Shown here one piece after another: positions 1-7,926 of a stretch of DNA of 64,000 nucleotides. The number at the start of each line of letters is the position of its first letter. Position 1 is the stretch's first letter. This stretch comes from GWB2-37-7 sp942492835 (GTDB lineage Bacteria > Bacillota > Clostridia > Lutisporales > Lutisporaceae): assembly GCA_942492835.1 (NCBI GenBank), contig OW818645.1:4030001-4094000 (forward strand). The letters run 5' to 3'. The translations under genes and the position numbers were made by a program. The notes below the pieces were generated by a model. It searched no databases. It was not told the origin of the DNA and worked only from the letters and a program-made list of their open reading frames with translations.

Positions 1-791
1 TTAAGTATATTAAAGGTGGCAGCAGATCAAACATGGTGCCTGAGTACTGTGAATGTAAGCTTGAGATCAACAAGGACTTTGGTGACAGATTAGAAAAGAC
101 AGTGTCTTATATGAAGGAAAAATTTAACACTGATATTAAATTAGAACTAAAAGATACTAGCTGTATTGTAAAATCCTATGGTGTATCAGCACATGGAAGC
201 ACACCAGAAAAGGGAGTAAATGCTATATCACATTTAATTAAGTTTTTATGCAATCTGCCTCTTTGTGTAGGAGAAGCAGCAGCTTTTGTGAATTTTATGG
301 ATAGCAATATCGGTATGGAGACTGATGGAAAGTCCTTTGGACTTTATATGGAGGATGACGTTTCTGGTAAGCTTGTATTTAACCTAGGTGTGTTTGAGTT
401 AAATGAAGAAGGTGCAAAAGCTACAATAAACATAAGATATCCTGTTACAAAAACAAGAGATGAAGTATATGTAATTCTTGAAAAGAAAGCAGCCGAGGCT
501 AGCATGGAGTGTGTAGAGACATCTGGTAATAAACCTTTGTATGTGCCAGCTGATAATCCACTTGTACAGAAGCTTAAATCTGTATATAATAGAGTAACAG
601 GTGAAGAGGCAACCTTGATATCCATAGGGGGCGGAACCTATTCGAGAGCGATAAAAAATGCAGTTGCCTTTGGACCGCTTTTCCCTGGACAGCCCGAATT
701 AGCACATCAGAAGGATGAATACATCGGGGTTGAGGATTTGCTCAAGTGTACCAAGATTTATGCAGAAGCAATTTGTGAACTAGTTCAATAA
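1..791 (+). CDS. pepV: PepV-like M20 family dipeptidase, C-terminal part
   Basis: The reading frame is open to the left edge, so the N-terminus is missing and 262 residues remain. The piece matches the C-terminal half of PepV/Sapep-type M20 metallopeptidases, cytosolic zinc enzymes that cleave dipeptides with broad specificity. Near the window edge it has a GGSRSNMVPEYC stretch, then a VSAHGSTPEKG segment of the lid and dimerisation domain. Near the C-terminus it has SIGGGTYSRAI followed by FPGQPELAHQKDEY, which contains the late conserved His and Glu of the family. The catalytic zinc ligands of the first half lie outside the window. The gene ends before a promoter that drives infC, so it looks like a separate transcription unit. 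Family assignment is firm; the exact substrate is inferred. Confidence 0.85.
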   Translation, partial: KYIKGGSRSNMVPEYCECKLEINKDFGDRLEKTVSYMKEKFNTDIKLELKDTSCIVKSYGVSAHGSTPEKGVNAISHLIKFLCNLPLCVGEAAAFVNFMDSNIGMETDGKSFGLYMEDDVSGKLVFNLGVFELNEEGAKATINIRYPVTKTRDEVYVILEKKAAEASMECVETSGNKPLYVPADNPLVQKLKSVYNRVTGEEATLISIGGGTYSRAIKNAVAFGPLFPGQPELAHQKDEYIGVEDLLKCTKIYAEAICELVQ

Positions 792-814
792 AATTATTAA
801 TAAAAATAATTTTA

Positions 815-843
815 TTGACAAAAACTAGCTTGAGTAGTAAACT
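815..843 (+). promoter_or_regulatory. Probable SigA promoter of infC-rpmI-rplT
   Basis: A perfect -35 TTGACA (815-820) is followed after 17 bases by TAAACT (838-843), which matches four of six -10 positions. Transcription would start near 850, giving a leader of about 160 nt ahead of infC. Confidence 0.6.
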
Positions 844-895
844 AAATTAGTAATTGTAATTCAAATTACATTTTAATGAATTTAACATAATTATT

Positions 896-998
896 TAAGT
901 AGAAGGTCCACTTCTCACCTTACGATATTGTCAGTAAGGTATATATAGTTCGTAGCTTTTACGGCAGGTGGATTTTTCTACCTGCCTAAAATATTTTT
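896..998 (+). promoter_or_regulatory. Structured infC leader with attenuator (L20-type leader candidate)
   Basis: The leader contains the conserved-looking CTTCTCACCTTACG stretch near 911-924. ACCTTAC (917-923) can pair with GTAAGGT (934-940). A terminator-like stem follows: nine bases at 963-971 pair with nine at 978-986 around a six-base loop, then TAAAATATTTTT. CACCT (916-920) is also complementary to AGGTG (966-970) in the 5' arm of that stem, so an antiterminator is possible. In Bacillus and relatives, L20 represses infC-rpmI-rplT through such a leader. Equivalence here is inferred from position and structure. Confidence 0.6.
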
Positions 999-1012
999 CG
1001 GAGGTGATATGT

Positions 1013-1525
1013 ATAAGCAGCAATAAAGATTTACAAATCAATGAGGAAATTAGAGATCGTGAACTTAGGGTTACAGATTCTAATGGTGACCAATTAGGTA
1101 TAATGTCCTCAAAACAAGCATTGGAGCTTGCTTTAGAAAGACAACTTGACTTAGTCAAAATTGCTCCTCAAGCTAAACCGCCTGTATGTAGAATTATGGA
1201 CTATGGTAAGTTTAGATTTGAACAAAGCAAGAAGGAAAAAGAAGCAAGAAAGAACCAAAAAATTACTTTGCTAAAAGAAATTCGCTTTACTCCAAACATA
1301 GAGGAGCATGATTTACAAGTAAAGGCAAAGAATGCTTTAAAGTTCCTTGCGGATGGAGATAAGATTAAGGTCACAATAAGATTCAGAGGTAGAGAAGTTG
1401 ACCATGCAAGCTTTGGAAATCAAGCGTTAAACAAATTCTTTGAGATAATCAAAGATTCATGCGTTATTGAAAAGCCTGCAAGACTTGAAGGCAAAAACAT
1501 GAGTATGACAATAGCACCAAAATAA
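1013..1525 (+). CDS. infC: Translation initiation factor IF-3, ATA start
   Basis: IF-3 binds the 30S subunit, prevents early 50S joining and proofreads start-codon selection. The 170-residue product has the N-domain motif INEEIRDRELRV, a basic linker, and the C-domain with IRFRGREVDH and a typical KNMSM C-terminal stretch. No ATG fits the frame. GGAGG (1000-1004) is eight bases upstream of an in-frame ATA at 1013, which gives a start just before the conserved DLQINEEIRD. A nearby ATG at 1009 is out of frame and opens only a five-codon ORF. A rare start codon is expected for infC because IF-3 rejects such codons and so limits its own synthesis. It is the first gene of infC-rpmI-rplT. Confidence 0.93.
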   Translation: MSSNKDLQINEEIRDRELRVTDSNGDQLGIMSSKQALELALERQLDLVKIAPQAKPPVCRIMDYGKFRFEQSKKEKEARKNQKITLLKEIRFTPNIEEHDLQVKAKNALKFLADGDKIKVTIRFRGREVDHASFGNQALNKFFEIIKDSCVIEKPARLEGKNMSMTIAPK

Positions 1526-1563
1526 GATACAAAAAATTAACACAGGATAGGAGTGGTTTTACA

Positions 1564-1761
1564 ATGCCTAAACAAAAAACCCACAGAGCATCAGCTAAAA
1601 GATTTAGCTTTACAAAATCAGGTAAAGTAAAGAGAGGTTGTGCTTTTAAGTCTCATATACTTACAAAGAAGACAACTAAGAGAACAAGAAAGCTTAGAAA
1701 AGGCGCATATGCAAGCGCAACAGAAGCTAAAATCATTAGAAAATTATTACCATATAAATAA
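1564..1761 (+). CDS. rpmI: 50S ribosomal protein L35
   Basis: This 65-residue, highly basic protein has the L35 signature: MPKQKTHRASAKRF at the N-terminus and KKTTKRTRKLRKG in the middle. It is a structural component of the large ribosomal subunit. It starts at ATG after a TAGGAG ribosome binding site, 38 bases after infC and 21 bases before rplT, in the order infC-rpmI-rplT that is nearly universal in bacteria. Length is normal. It is probably cotranscribed with infC under the upstream leader. Confidence 0.97.
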   Translation: MPKQKTHRASAKRFSFTKSGKVKRGCAFKSHILTKKTTKRTRKLRKGAYASATEAKIIRKLLPYK

Positions 1762-1782
1762 GGTACAGGGAGGTTATAAAAA

Positions 1783-2142
1783 ATGGCAAGAGTAAAAAGA
1801 GCAGTAAATGGACATAAAAAACGTAGAAAAATAATGAAGTTTGCTAAAGGCTATTTTGGAGCAAGAAGCAAAAAATATAGAGCAGCAAATGAAACTGTTA
1901 TTAGAGCATTAAGATTTGCTTATATAGGTAGAAAGCTTAGAAAGAGAGACTTTAGAAAACTTTGGATAGCAAGAATAAATGCTGCTGCAAGAATTAACGG
2001 TATCTCATACAGTAAGCTTATAAATGGTTTAAAAAAATCAGGTATCGAAATAAACAGAAAAATGCTTTCAGAAATGGCTATTAATGATGCAGCAGGCTTT
2101 GCAAAGCTTGTAGAAGCAGCAAAGAGCCAATTAAAAGCATAA
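1783..2142 (+). CDS. rplT: 50S ribosomal protein L20
   Basis: This 119-residue basic protein carries the L20 features MARVKRAVNGHKKRRK, KGYFGARSKKYR and LWIARINAAAR. L20 binds 23S rRNA early in 50S assembly and in Firmicutes also represses its own operon by binding the infC leader. The ATG follows GGGAGG with normal spacing. It is the last gene of the operon; a hairpin with a T-run follows within about 40 bases. Confidence 0.97.
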   Translation: MARVKRAVNGHKKRRKIMKFAKGYFGARSKKYRAANETVIRALRFAYIGRKLRKRDFRKLWIARINAAARINGISYSKLINGLKKSGIEINRKMLSEMAINDAAGFAKLVEAAKSQLKA

Positions 2143-2154
2143 ACAAAGTTTAAG

Positions 2155-2178
2155 ATAGACCCGTGGGGTCTATTTTTT
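2155..2178 (+). terminator. Intrinsic terminator after rplT
   Basis: ATAGACCC (2155-2162) pairs with GGGTCTAT ending at 2173 around a short loop, and a run of Ts follows. It closes the infC-rpmI-rplT transcript. Confidence 0.8.
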
Positions 2179-2526
2179 ATAATAAGAAATACATATAAAT
2201 CTATCTAAATTAGGAAATTATGTAGAATAAGTATTATATAAGGGTTCTTTAGTTATTAAAATGCATTATATAAAGACATTTTTTATTGTTAAATATTTAA
2301 AGTTAAATTCGCAAATAAATAATAATTAACATAAATGCAATAATAATATAATAGAAGGAAAATGAAGATAACATACAAAACTGACAGACCAATGGATTAA
2401 TATACTATATTCGGCATTAATACATTGCTTTGCAATGAAATGTGATTGTTTATTAAAATTTTATACCATGCTATAATTATACGATACATTACAGAATTTA
2501 CTAATTACATAAAAGTATTAATAGAG
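2179..2526 (+). other. Intergenic region upstream of ktrB
   Basis: About 350 AT-rich bases without a convincing gene. I looked for the c-di-AMP (ydaO-type) riboswitch that often precedes potassium transporter genes and saw none of its conserved blocks. A TATAAT at 2347-2352 has no good -35. It is followed by GAAGGAAA and a 12-codon ORF starting at 2361 (MKITYKTDRPMD), which could be a leader peptide, a relic or chance. A small hairpin, CATTGC-TTT-GCAATG, lies near 2423-2437. Confidence 0.4.
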
Positions 2527-3924
2527 GTGTTTATCATTTATACATTAAATGGACTACGAAGACGTTTTAACATTTCACCTACACAAACAGTAGTAATGAG
2601 CTTTGCAATAGTAATTTTAGTTGGAGCAACACTATTGAATATGCCTATTGCAAGCAATAATGGGCAGCAAGTAGGTTTTATCAATGCTTTGTTTACAGCA
2701 ACATCAGCTACCTGTGTTACGGGTTTGGTTGTTGTAGATACAGGAACTTATTGGACTACCTTTGGCAAGGTTGTAGTTATATCTCTTATACAAATTGGTG
2801 GTCTTGGAATAATGACATTTTCTACTTTATTGGCATTGCTAATACGTAGAAAGATAACCTTGAAAGAAAGAATGCTCATACAAGAATCTTTCAATCAATT
2901 TGAACTAGAGGGAATGGTAAGATTAACAAAAAACATAATTATTGCTACCTTAGCTATAGAGTTTACGGGTGCTTTAATATTCTCTAGTGTGTTTATTCCT
3001 CAATTTGGATGGGGTAGAGGTTTTGCTTATGGGGTATTCCATGCTATTTCATCTTTTTGTAATGCTGGCTTTGATTTAATGGGGTCACATACAGGACCTT
3101 TTACAAGTTTTACAAGCTATGTAAACAATCCAATAATTAATTTAAATACAATGATGCTAATAGTTGTAGGTGGACTTGGTTTCTCGGTATGGATAGATTG
3201 TCTTAAAGCATTTAAAGAAAGAAGTTTAAGCCATCTTTCACTGCATTCTAAGATTGTGTTGACTATGACTGCTGGATTGATACTTATAGGAGCTCTTTTC
3301 ATATTTTTATTGGAAATAAATAATCCTGAAACAATTAAAAATCTGCCTTGGTCGGGAAAGATATTAGCATCCTTCTTCCAATCGGTAACTCCGAGGACAG
3401 CAGGCTACAATACATTGGATATGGGCTCTTTGACAATGGCAACAAGGTTTTTAATTATAATTTTAATGTTTATTGGTGGATCACCGGGCTCAACAGCAGG
3501 TGGTATTAAAACAAGTACTGCGGGTATATTGCTCTTTACTGTGATTTCTGTAATCAGAGGAAGAGAAAGCACAGAGATTTATAAAAAAAGGTTGCCTAAA
3601 TATTTGGTATATAGGGCTGTGTCGGTAGCATTGGTGTCATTCTTACTGGTAGCTGTAGCTACTATGGCACTTTCGATAGTGGAGACACCATATAATAATC
3701 CTGATTTTTTGACACTGCTTTTTGAGGCAACTTCTGCTTTTGGTACAGTAGGCTTAACCTTGAATTATTCAACACATCTGACTTTCATAGGGAAAATTAT
3801 TATAAGTTTATGCATGTTTGCAGGAAGAGTAGGACCCTTGTCATTGATTCTTGCATTAGCTCGTAGTGCTAATAAAAACAGGGGACACATAAAATATCCA
3901 GAAGATAGGATTATGGTAGGTTAG
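2527..3924 (+). CDS. ktrB: Potassium uptake protein, TrkH/KtrB family
   Basis: This is the membrane-embedded, potassium-conducting subunit of a Ktr/Trk uptake system. The sequence shows repeated M1-P-M2 units. Selectivity loops include SATCVTGLVVVDTGTY, AISSFCNAGFDLMG, TPRTAGYNTLDMG and SAFGTVGLTLNYS; GGSPGSTAGGIKT precedes a charged loop. About 465 residues is normal for KtrB. The start is uncertain. Homology should begin near LNGLRRRFNISPTQ, but no ATG is in frame. GTG at 2527 is taken here although it lies inside an AGAGGTG sequence; ATT at 2536, six bases after AGAGGTG, or TTG at 2446 are alternatives. It lies 12 bases before ktrA, its regulatory partner. Confidence 0.88.
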   Translation: MFIIYTLNGLRRRFNISPTQTVVMSFAIVILVGATLLNMPIASNNGQQVGFINALFTATSATCVTGLVVVDTGTYWTTFGKVVVISLIQIGGLGIMTFSTLLALLIRRKITLKERMLIQESFNQFELEGMVRLTKNIIIATLAIEFTGALIFSSVFIPQFGWGRGFAYGVFHAISSFCNAGFDLMGSHTGPFTSFTSYVNNPIINLNTMMLIVVGGLGFSVWIDCLKAFKERSLSHLSLHSKIVLTMTAGLILIGALFIFLLEINNPETIKNLPWSGKILASFFQSVTPRTAGYNTLDMGSLTMATRFLIIILMFIGGSPGSTAGGIKTSTAGILLFTVISVIRGRESTEIYKKRLPKYLVYRAVSVALVSFLLVAVATMALSIVETPYNNPDFLTLLFEATSAFGTVGLTLNYSTHLTFIGKIIISLCMFAGRVGPLSLILALARSANKNRGHIKYPEDRIMVG

Positions 3925-3936
3925 AAGGGAGAAATT

Positions 3937-4593
3937 ATGAAACAATTTGTTGTAATAGGAATGGGAAGATTTGGAAGTGCCTTGGCTCAGAGACTTTATG
4001 CGCTGGGACATGAGGTGTTGGCTATAGATTCAAATGAAGATGAAATTCAGAGAATATCTGATAAGGTAACTCACGCAGTTACTGCAGATGCCACTGATGA
4101 AAGTGTTCTAAAATCTTTAGGTATAAGGAATTTTGATGTAGGAATAGTTGCTATTGGTGCTGATGTTCAGTCTAGTATAATTACTACCCTGATGTTAAAG
4201 GAAATGGGTATTAAGTATGTTGTTGCTAAAGCACAAAACGATTTACATGCAAAAGTTCTAATTAAGATAGGTGCTGATAGGGTTGTATTCCCAGAAAGAG
4301 ATATGGGAGAACGCGTTGCACATAATCTAGTATCAACTAACCTTTTAGAATTTATAGAGCTTTCGCCAGAGTTCAGTATAATTGAGTTTGCGGTTCCTCA
4401 TATTTGGATAGGAAAAAATCTACGTGATTTAAATCTTCGCGTTAAATATGGAGTTAACGTAGTTGCTATAAAAAATAATAATAAGATAAATCCAGCTCCT
4501 ATGGCAGATGAGGAAATAAAGGAAGATACAGTATTGGTTATTATTGGTAGTAATGATGGCATAAAGAAATTGGAAAAGAAAGTAGAACTATAA
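3937..4593 (+). CDS. ktrA: Potassium uptake regulatory subunit, TrkA/KtrA family
   Basis: This 218-residue cytoplasmic RCK protein forms the gating ring under KtrB. The N-terminal Rossmann fold begins FVVIGMGRFGSALAQRL, a GxGxxG nucleotide site, with the acidic AIDSNEDE at the end of the second strand. A TrkA_C domain occupies roughly residues 135-218. The ATG follows GAAGGGAG. Immediate adjacency to ktrB supports a two-component Ktr system binding ATP/ADP, and possibly c-di-AMP at the TrkA_C domain as in other Firmicutes; the last point is family knowledge only. Its TAA overlaps the next ATG by one base. Confidence 0.93.
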   Translation: MKQFVVIGMGRFGSALAQRLYALGHEVLAIDSNEDEIQRISDKVTHAVTADATDESVLKSLGIRNFDVGIVAIGADVQSSIITTLMLKEMGIKYVVAKAQNDLHAKVLIKIGADRVVFPERDMGERVAHNLVSTNLLEFIELSPEFSIIEFAVPHIWIGKNLRDLNLRVKYGVNVVAIKNNNKINPAPMADEEIKEDTVLVIIGSNDGIKKLEKKVEL

Positions 4594-5396
4594 TGACAGA
4601 AGTCATTACAAGCAATCAAAATAAACATTTAAAGCTAGTAAAATCACTACATACAAAAAAATATAGAGATAGCTTGAAGCAATATATTATTGAAGGTTAT
4701 AAATTGATAGAAGAGGCTTTTGAGTATCAAAAGTCCTTCTTTTTAGTATTGCTGTCAGAGACTGCTTTAAAAAGTGAAGAGGGAGAATCCCTATTAAAAA
4801 AATGTGATGAAGCTAATATAGATGTGTATATAACCGATTCAAAATTATTTACTGAGTTAAGCGAAATGGATACACCTCAAGGAGCGTTGGCGGTACTGTA
4901 TAAGCAAGAACAGCAGCTTAATATGGTACTTGAAAATCAATGCTTTAATATTGTTATATTAGACGAGGTAAGAGATCCAGGAAATGTGGGTACAATAATA
5001 AGGTCAGCAGATGCTTGTGGAATGAGTGCAGTCGTTTTATCTAAGGGCTGTGTAGATTTGTATAATGGGAAGACTATTAGAGCGACAATGGGCTCTATGT
5101 TTCATATACCGGTTATTGCGGATATAGATATAATTCCATTAATTGAAGATTTGAAAGCTATGGATACGTCAGTATTAGGGACAGTTCCCTATAGCACTAT
5201 CAGTTGTATAGATGTAGAACCTCAAAAACGTATTGCTATAGTAATTGGAAACGAAGCGAAGGGGCTTAGTACTGCGGTAAAGGCAGTAACAACTCAAAAC
5301 ATAACAATACCTATGCCAGGCAAAGCAGAGTCTTTAAACGCAGGCATAGCAGCAGCCATATTGATGTATGAATTTGCAATACGGAAAAGTAAATAA
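4593..5396 (+). CDS. TrmH/SpoU family RNA 2'-O-methyltransferase
   Basis: The 267-residue protein has an N-terminal substrate-binding segment (IIEGYKLIEEA) and a C-terminal SPOUT fold. Motif 1 is LDEVRDPGNVGTIIRSADA. Motif 2 includes VIGNEAKGLS, and motif 3 is IPMPGKAESLNAGIAAAI. These are the knot-forming residues that bind S-adenosylmethionine and methylate a ribose 2'-OH, usually in 23S rRNA. The closest functional type is an RlmB/TsnR-like enzyme, but the target nucleotide cannot be told from sequence. The start is set by the TAATG overlap with ktrA, suggesting translational coupling. A terminator follows, so it closes the ktr unit. Confidence 0.9.
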   Translation: MTEVITSNQNKHLKLVKSLHTKKYRDSLKQYIIEGYKLIEEAFEYQKSFFLVLLSETALKSEEGESLLKKCDEANIDVYITDSKLFTELSEMDTPQGALAVLYKQEQQLNMVLENQCFNIVILDEVRDPGNVGTIIRSADACGMSAVVLSKGCVDLYNGKTIRATMGSMFHIPVIADIDIIPLIEDLKAMDTSVLGTVPYSTISCIDVEPQKRIAIVIGNEAKGLSTAVKAVTTQNITIPMPGKAESLNAGIAAAILMYEFAIRKSK

Positions 5397-5410
5397 AAGA
5401 GAATGAGCAA

Positions 5411-5435
5411 ACAAGCGAAAGCTTGTTTTTTTTTA
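5411..5435 (+). terminator. Intrinsic terminator after the TrmH-family gene
   Basis: ACAAGC-GAAA-GCTTGT (5411-5426) is a GNRA-capped stem followed by at least eight Ts. Confidence 0.88.
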
Positions 5436-5510
5436 AATATTTTTGGTAAGCAGGAGAAAGTAATTTTTACATAGAAACTTATAGACAAATAAGTAAAAAT
5501 AGGTGATAAA

Positions 5511-7043
5511 ATGATATATAAAGTAAAATCCTGCACATTATATGGAATTAGTGGTTACATTGTGGACGTGGAAATTGACTTATCAAATGGTTTACCGGGC
5601 TTTGATATAGTAGGATTGCCTGATGCTGCAGTAAAGGAATCCAGAGAAAGAGTAAGGGCAGCTATAAAGAACTCAGATTATCAGTTCCCACAGAAGAGAA
5701 TTACAGTAAATCTAGCTCCTGCGGATATTCGTAAGGAGGGTTCTATATTTGATTTAGCAATTGCGGCAGGAATATTAAAGGTCAGTGGTGATATCACATG
5801 TGAAAGTCTTGATGGAATAGCTTTTCTAGGAGAGCTTTCATTGGATGGAACAGTGAAGGGTATAAAAGGAATTTTACCCATGTGCATTGAGTTGAAAACA
5901 GGCGGAATAAATAAAGTGATTGTTTCTAAGGAAAATGCAGACGAAGCAGCACTTATAAAGGATATGGATATATTTGGTGTAGAAAGCATCAAAGAGATGG
6001 TAGAATTTCTAAATGGTGAAAGAGAGCTTAACAAGCATATTGTTGATATTGATAAATATTTTTTAGTAGATGATTTCTATGACTTTGATTTTAGGGATGT
6101 TAAAGGACAAGAGACAGCCAAAAGAGCTCTTGAGATTGCAGCGGCTGGTGGGCACAATGTAATTATGATTGGCCCTCCAGGCTCGGGTAAGACTATGCTA
6201 GCGAAAAGGTTGCCTTCTATACTTCCAGATATGTCCTTTGAGGAAAGTCTAGAGGTAACTAAGATTTACAGTGTATCAGGACTTCTTAAGGATAGGAGTT
6301 CACTTATAACTAAGCGACCATTTAGGGCTCCACACCATACAATGTCTTCCGCAGCCTTGATTGGTGGAGGTAGAATTCCTCATCCGGGAGAGGTTTCTTT
6401 ATCTCATTATGGCGTTTTGTTTTTAGATGAAATGCCTGAATTTCCAAAGCATGTGCTGGAAGTTTTAAGACAACCATTAGAAGATGAAAATGTAACAATT
6501 TCAAGAGTAAATGGTTCTATAACTTATCCTGCAAAATTTATACTGATAAGCTCAGTAAATCCATGCCCCTGTGGCTATTTTGGAGATGAGTCCAACAGAT
6601 GTACCTGTTCAGTTATGCAAATTAAGAACTATATGGGAAAAATTTCAGGTCCACTGATGGATCGTATAGATTTGCATATAGAGGTAGCTCCTATAAAGTT
6701 TAATGATATTTCTGATACTTCAAAGTGTGAAAGCTCTAAACAAATAAAGGATCGGGTAAATAAGGCAAGAAAAATACAAATGGATAGATATAAGAATGAC
6801 GGAATATATTTTAACTCACAGCTTAAGCCGAAGCATATAACAACATATTGCAGCGTAGGAAGTCAAGAAAAACAACTGTTAAAGCATGCCTTTGAAAAAT
6901 ATAATCTTAGTGCAAGAGCCTACAATAGGATATTGAAGGTTAGCAGGACAATTGCAGATTTGGAAGGTGCTGAGAATATAGGCATTAATCATATTGCGGA
7001 GGCCTTGCAGCATAGGTGCTTGGATAGGAAGTATAAGTTGTAG
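5511..7043 (+). CDS. comM: YifB/ComM family Mg-chelatase-like AAA+ ATPase
   Basis: The 510-residue protein has an N-terminal S5/Lon-protease-like domain (LPGFDIVGLPDAAVKESRER onward, about residues 20-180). A Mg-chelatase-type AAA+ module follows: Walker A GPPGSGKT at residues 221-228 and Walker B VLFLDEMPEF near 303-312. A cysteine cluster NPCPCGYFGD...CTCS comes next, with a C-terminal lid. In ComM this family is a hexameric helicase that promotes branch migration during natural transformation; its role in Firmicutes is not settled. The start is ATG after AGGTGAT. dprA, another transformation gene, lies 7 kb downstream. A decayed copy of the Walker A region lies at 8605-8776. Confidence 0.9.
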   Translation: MIYKVKSCTLYGISGYIVDVEIDLSNGLPGFDIVGLPDAAVKESRERVRAAIKNSDYQFPQKRITVNLAPADIRKEGSIFDLAIAAGILKVSGDITCESLDGIAFLGELSLDGTVKGIKGILPMCIELKTGGINKVIVSKENADEAALIKDMDIFGVESIKEMVEFLNGERELNKHIVDIDKYFLVDDFYDFDFRDVKGQETAKRALEIAAAGGHNVIMIGPPGSGKTMLAKRLPSILPDMSFEESLEVTKIYSVSGLLKDRSSLITKRPFRAPHHTMSSAALIGGGRIPHPGEVSLSHYGVLFLDEMPEFPKHVLEVLRQPLEDENVTISRVNGSITYPAKFILISSVNPCPCGYFGDESNRCTCSVMQIKNYMGKISGPLMDRIDLHIEVAPIKFNDISDTSKCESSKQIKDRVNKARKIQMDRYKNDGIYFNSQLKPKHITTYCSVGSQEKQLLKHAFEKYNLSARAYNRILKVSRTIADLEGAENIGINHIAEALQHRCLDRKYKL

Positions 7044-7146
7044 GGATGTAGGTGGCAATGGGTATCTATAGTTTGTTAGTAAAAATGAGAAAGCAAAAAC
7101 AATGATTGTCACACATGATAAATATTTAGATAAGGAGGGATTAAAT

Positions 7147-7536
7147 TTGTATTTAATAGAGAATAAAAATGAAATTGTTAAGAACATCAAGTTAATAGAC
7201 AGTTATCTAAAAAAGGGAAGTCAACAAGAGAAAGAATTTGCATTAGCTTTAATAAAAAAGGGTATTTGTTTTGTTGTCATAAAAGGGGGTAATACCTACA
7301 AGTTTTACCCTAGCAGGTTTTTAGGATATGTGGATAATAATATGGATGCACATGTAAATAATGATAATAAAGATGGAAGAAAGACAAACCCAAAAATTTC
7401 AGTTATTCTTGGTACAAAACCAGTATTCAACTTAGAACTAGAGGAAGAGTACGTGAGATATTGTGAACAGCTAGGTTTTAAAGCAAATAAAAAAGGTTCA
7501 TTTGGAGCAGAAAGAAAGTATTGGTTATTAGATTAA
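7147..7536 (+). CDS. Uncharacterised 129-residue protein, TTG start
   Basis: I do not recognise this protein. The start is fixed by an excellent AAGGAGGG (7132-7139) seven bases before TTG at 7147; upstream ATG codons lack such a site. It is soluble, with an N-terminal helical stretch (LIDSYLKKGSQQEKEFALALIKKG). A compact, possibly beta-rich core follows, with FVVIKGGNTYKFYPSRFLGY, then a polar NDNKDGRKTNP segment and an aromatic C-terminus (GSFGAERKYWLLD). Nothing suggests secretion. It is the first gene of the accessory stretch after yifB and has no obvious operon partner. Codon use resembles its neighbours. Confidence 0.6.
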   Translation: MYLIENKNEIVKNIKLIDSYLKKGSQQEKEFALALIKKGICFVVIKGGNTYKFYPSRFLGYVDNNMDAHVNNDNKDGRKTNPKISVILGTKPVFNLELEEEYVRYCEQLGFKANKKGSFGAERKYWLLD

Positions 7537-7576
7537 GCAGTATAAGCAAAATATTCAAACATAGCAGTAATAAATG

Positions 7577-7606
7577 AAAGCAAAAAGAACCGACCCCACT
7601 GCTTCT
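7577..7606 (+). repeat. 30-bp direct repeat, copy 1
   Basis: A 30-bp sequence containing AGAACCGACCCCACTGCTTC. It recurs at 7797-7826 with one substitution (C to T after GAAC), and the pair brackets a NUDIX fragment. Dispersed repeats with a similar GACCCC core are common in clostridial genomes and often behave like REP or MITE ends. Confidence 0.75.
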
Positions 7607-7613
7607 ATTTGGT

Positions 7614-7796
7614 ATGCTTTATTTAGCTGATGTTAAAGAGTTTGAAGGTGAACTTCACAGTGAGATTGAGAAGATAGTGATCATGGATGAATTGGCATCG
7701 AATTGGACATATCCAGAGATTCAGCCAAAGTTAATGGAGGAAGCAAAGAGAAGAAATATTATTTTAATAAGAGGGACTTATGGTACGAGAAACTAA
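7614..7796 (+). pseudogene. C-terminal fragment of a NUDIX hydrolase
   Basis: A 60-codon open frame resembles the last third of NUDIX hydrolases: FEGELHSEIEKIVIMDEL followed by NWTYPEIQPKL, a common family ending. The NUDIX box itself (GX5EX7REUXEEXGU) is absent. There is no ribosome binding site before the ATG at 7614. The fragment fills the space between two 30-bp direct repeats, the second of which begins at its stop codon. It is best read as a leftover of a gene removed or carried by recombination between repeats. Assignment rests on a short C-terminal stretch. Confidence 0.5.
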
Positions 7797-7826
7797 AAAG
7801 CAAAAAGAACTGACCCCACTGCTTCT
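7797..7826 (+). repeat. 30-bp direct repeat, copy 2
   Basis: Second copy of the repeat at 7577-7606, 220 bases downstream in the same orientation, with 29 of 30 positions identical. Confidence 0.75.
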
Positions 7827-7841
7827 AAGTAGATAATTGAG

Positions 7842-7861
7842 CCTATGGTTATTGCCATAGG
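7842..7861 (+). terminator. Weak terminator-like hairpin
   Basis: CCTATGG-TTATTG-CCATAGG is followed by TTATTTATTTG. The T-run is interrupted, so termination would be weak. It lies just after the second direct repeat. Confidence 0.45.
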
Positions 7862-7926
7862 TTATTTATTTGTGAAATAATGTAATGCAATGGCGTTTAA
7901 GGATTGTATTATTTTTACATTTGATA

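Noticed and set aside
2179..2526. c-di-AMP riboswitch upstream of ktrB
   Set aside because: I looked for the conserved blocks of the ydaO-type aptamer and did not find them; the region is plain AT-rich sequence.
7577..7826. CRISPR array
   Set aside because: Only two 30-bp repeats occur, 220 bp apart, with an ORF fragment between; no spacer periodicity and no cas genes.
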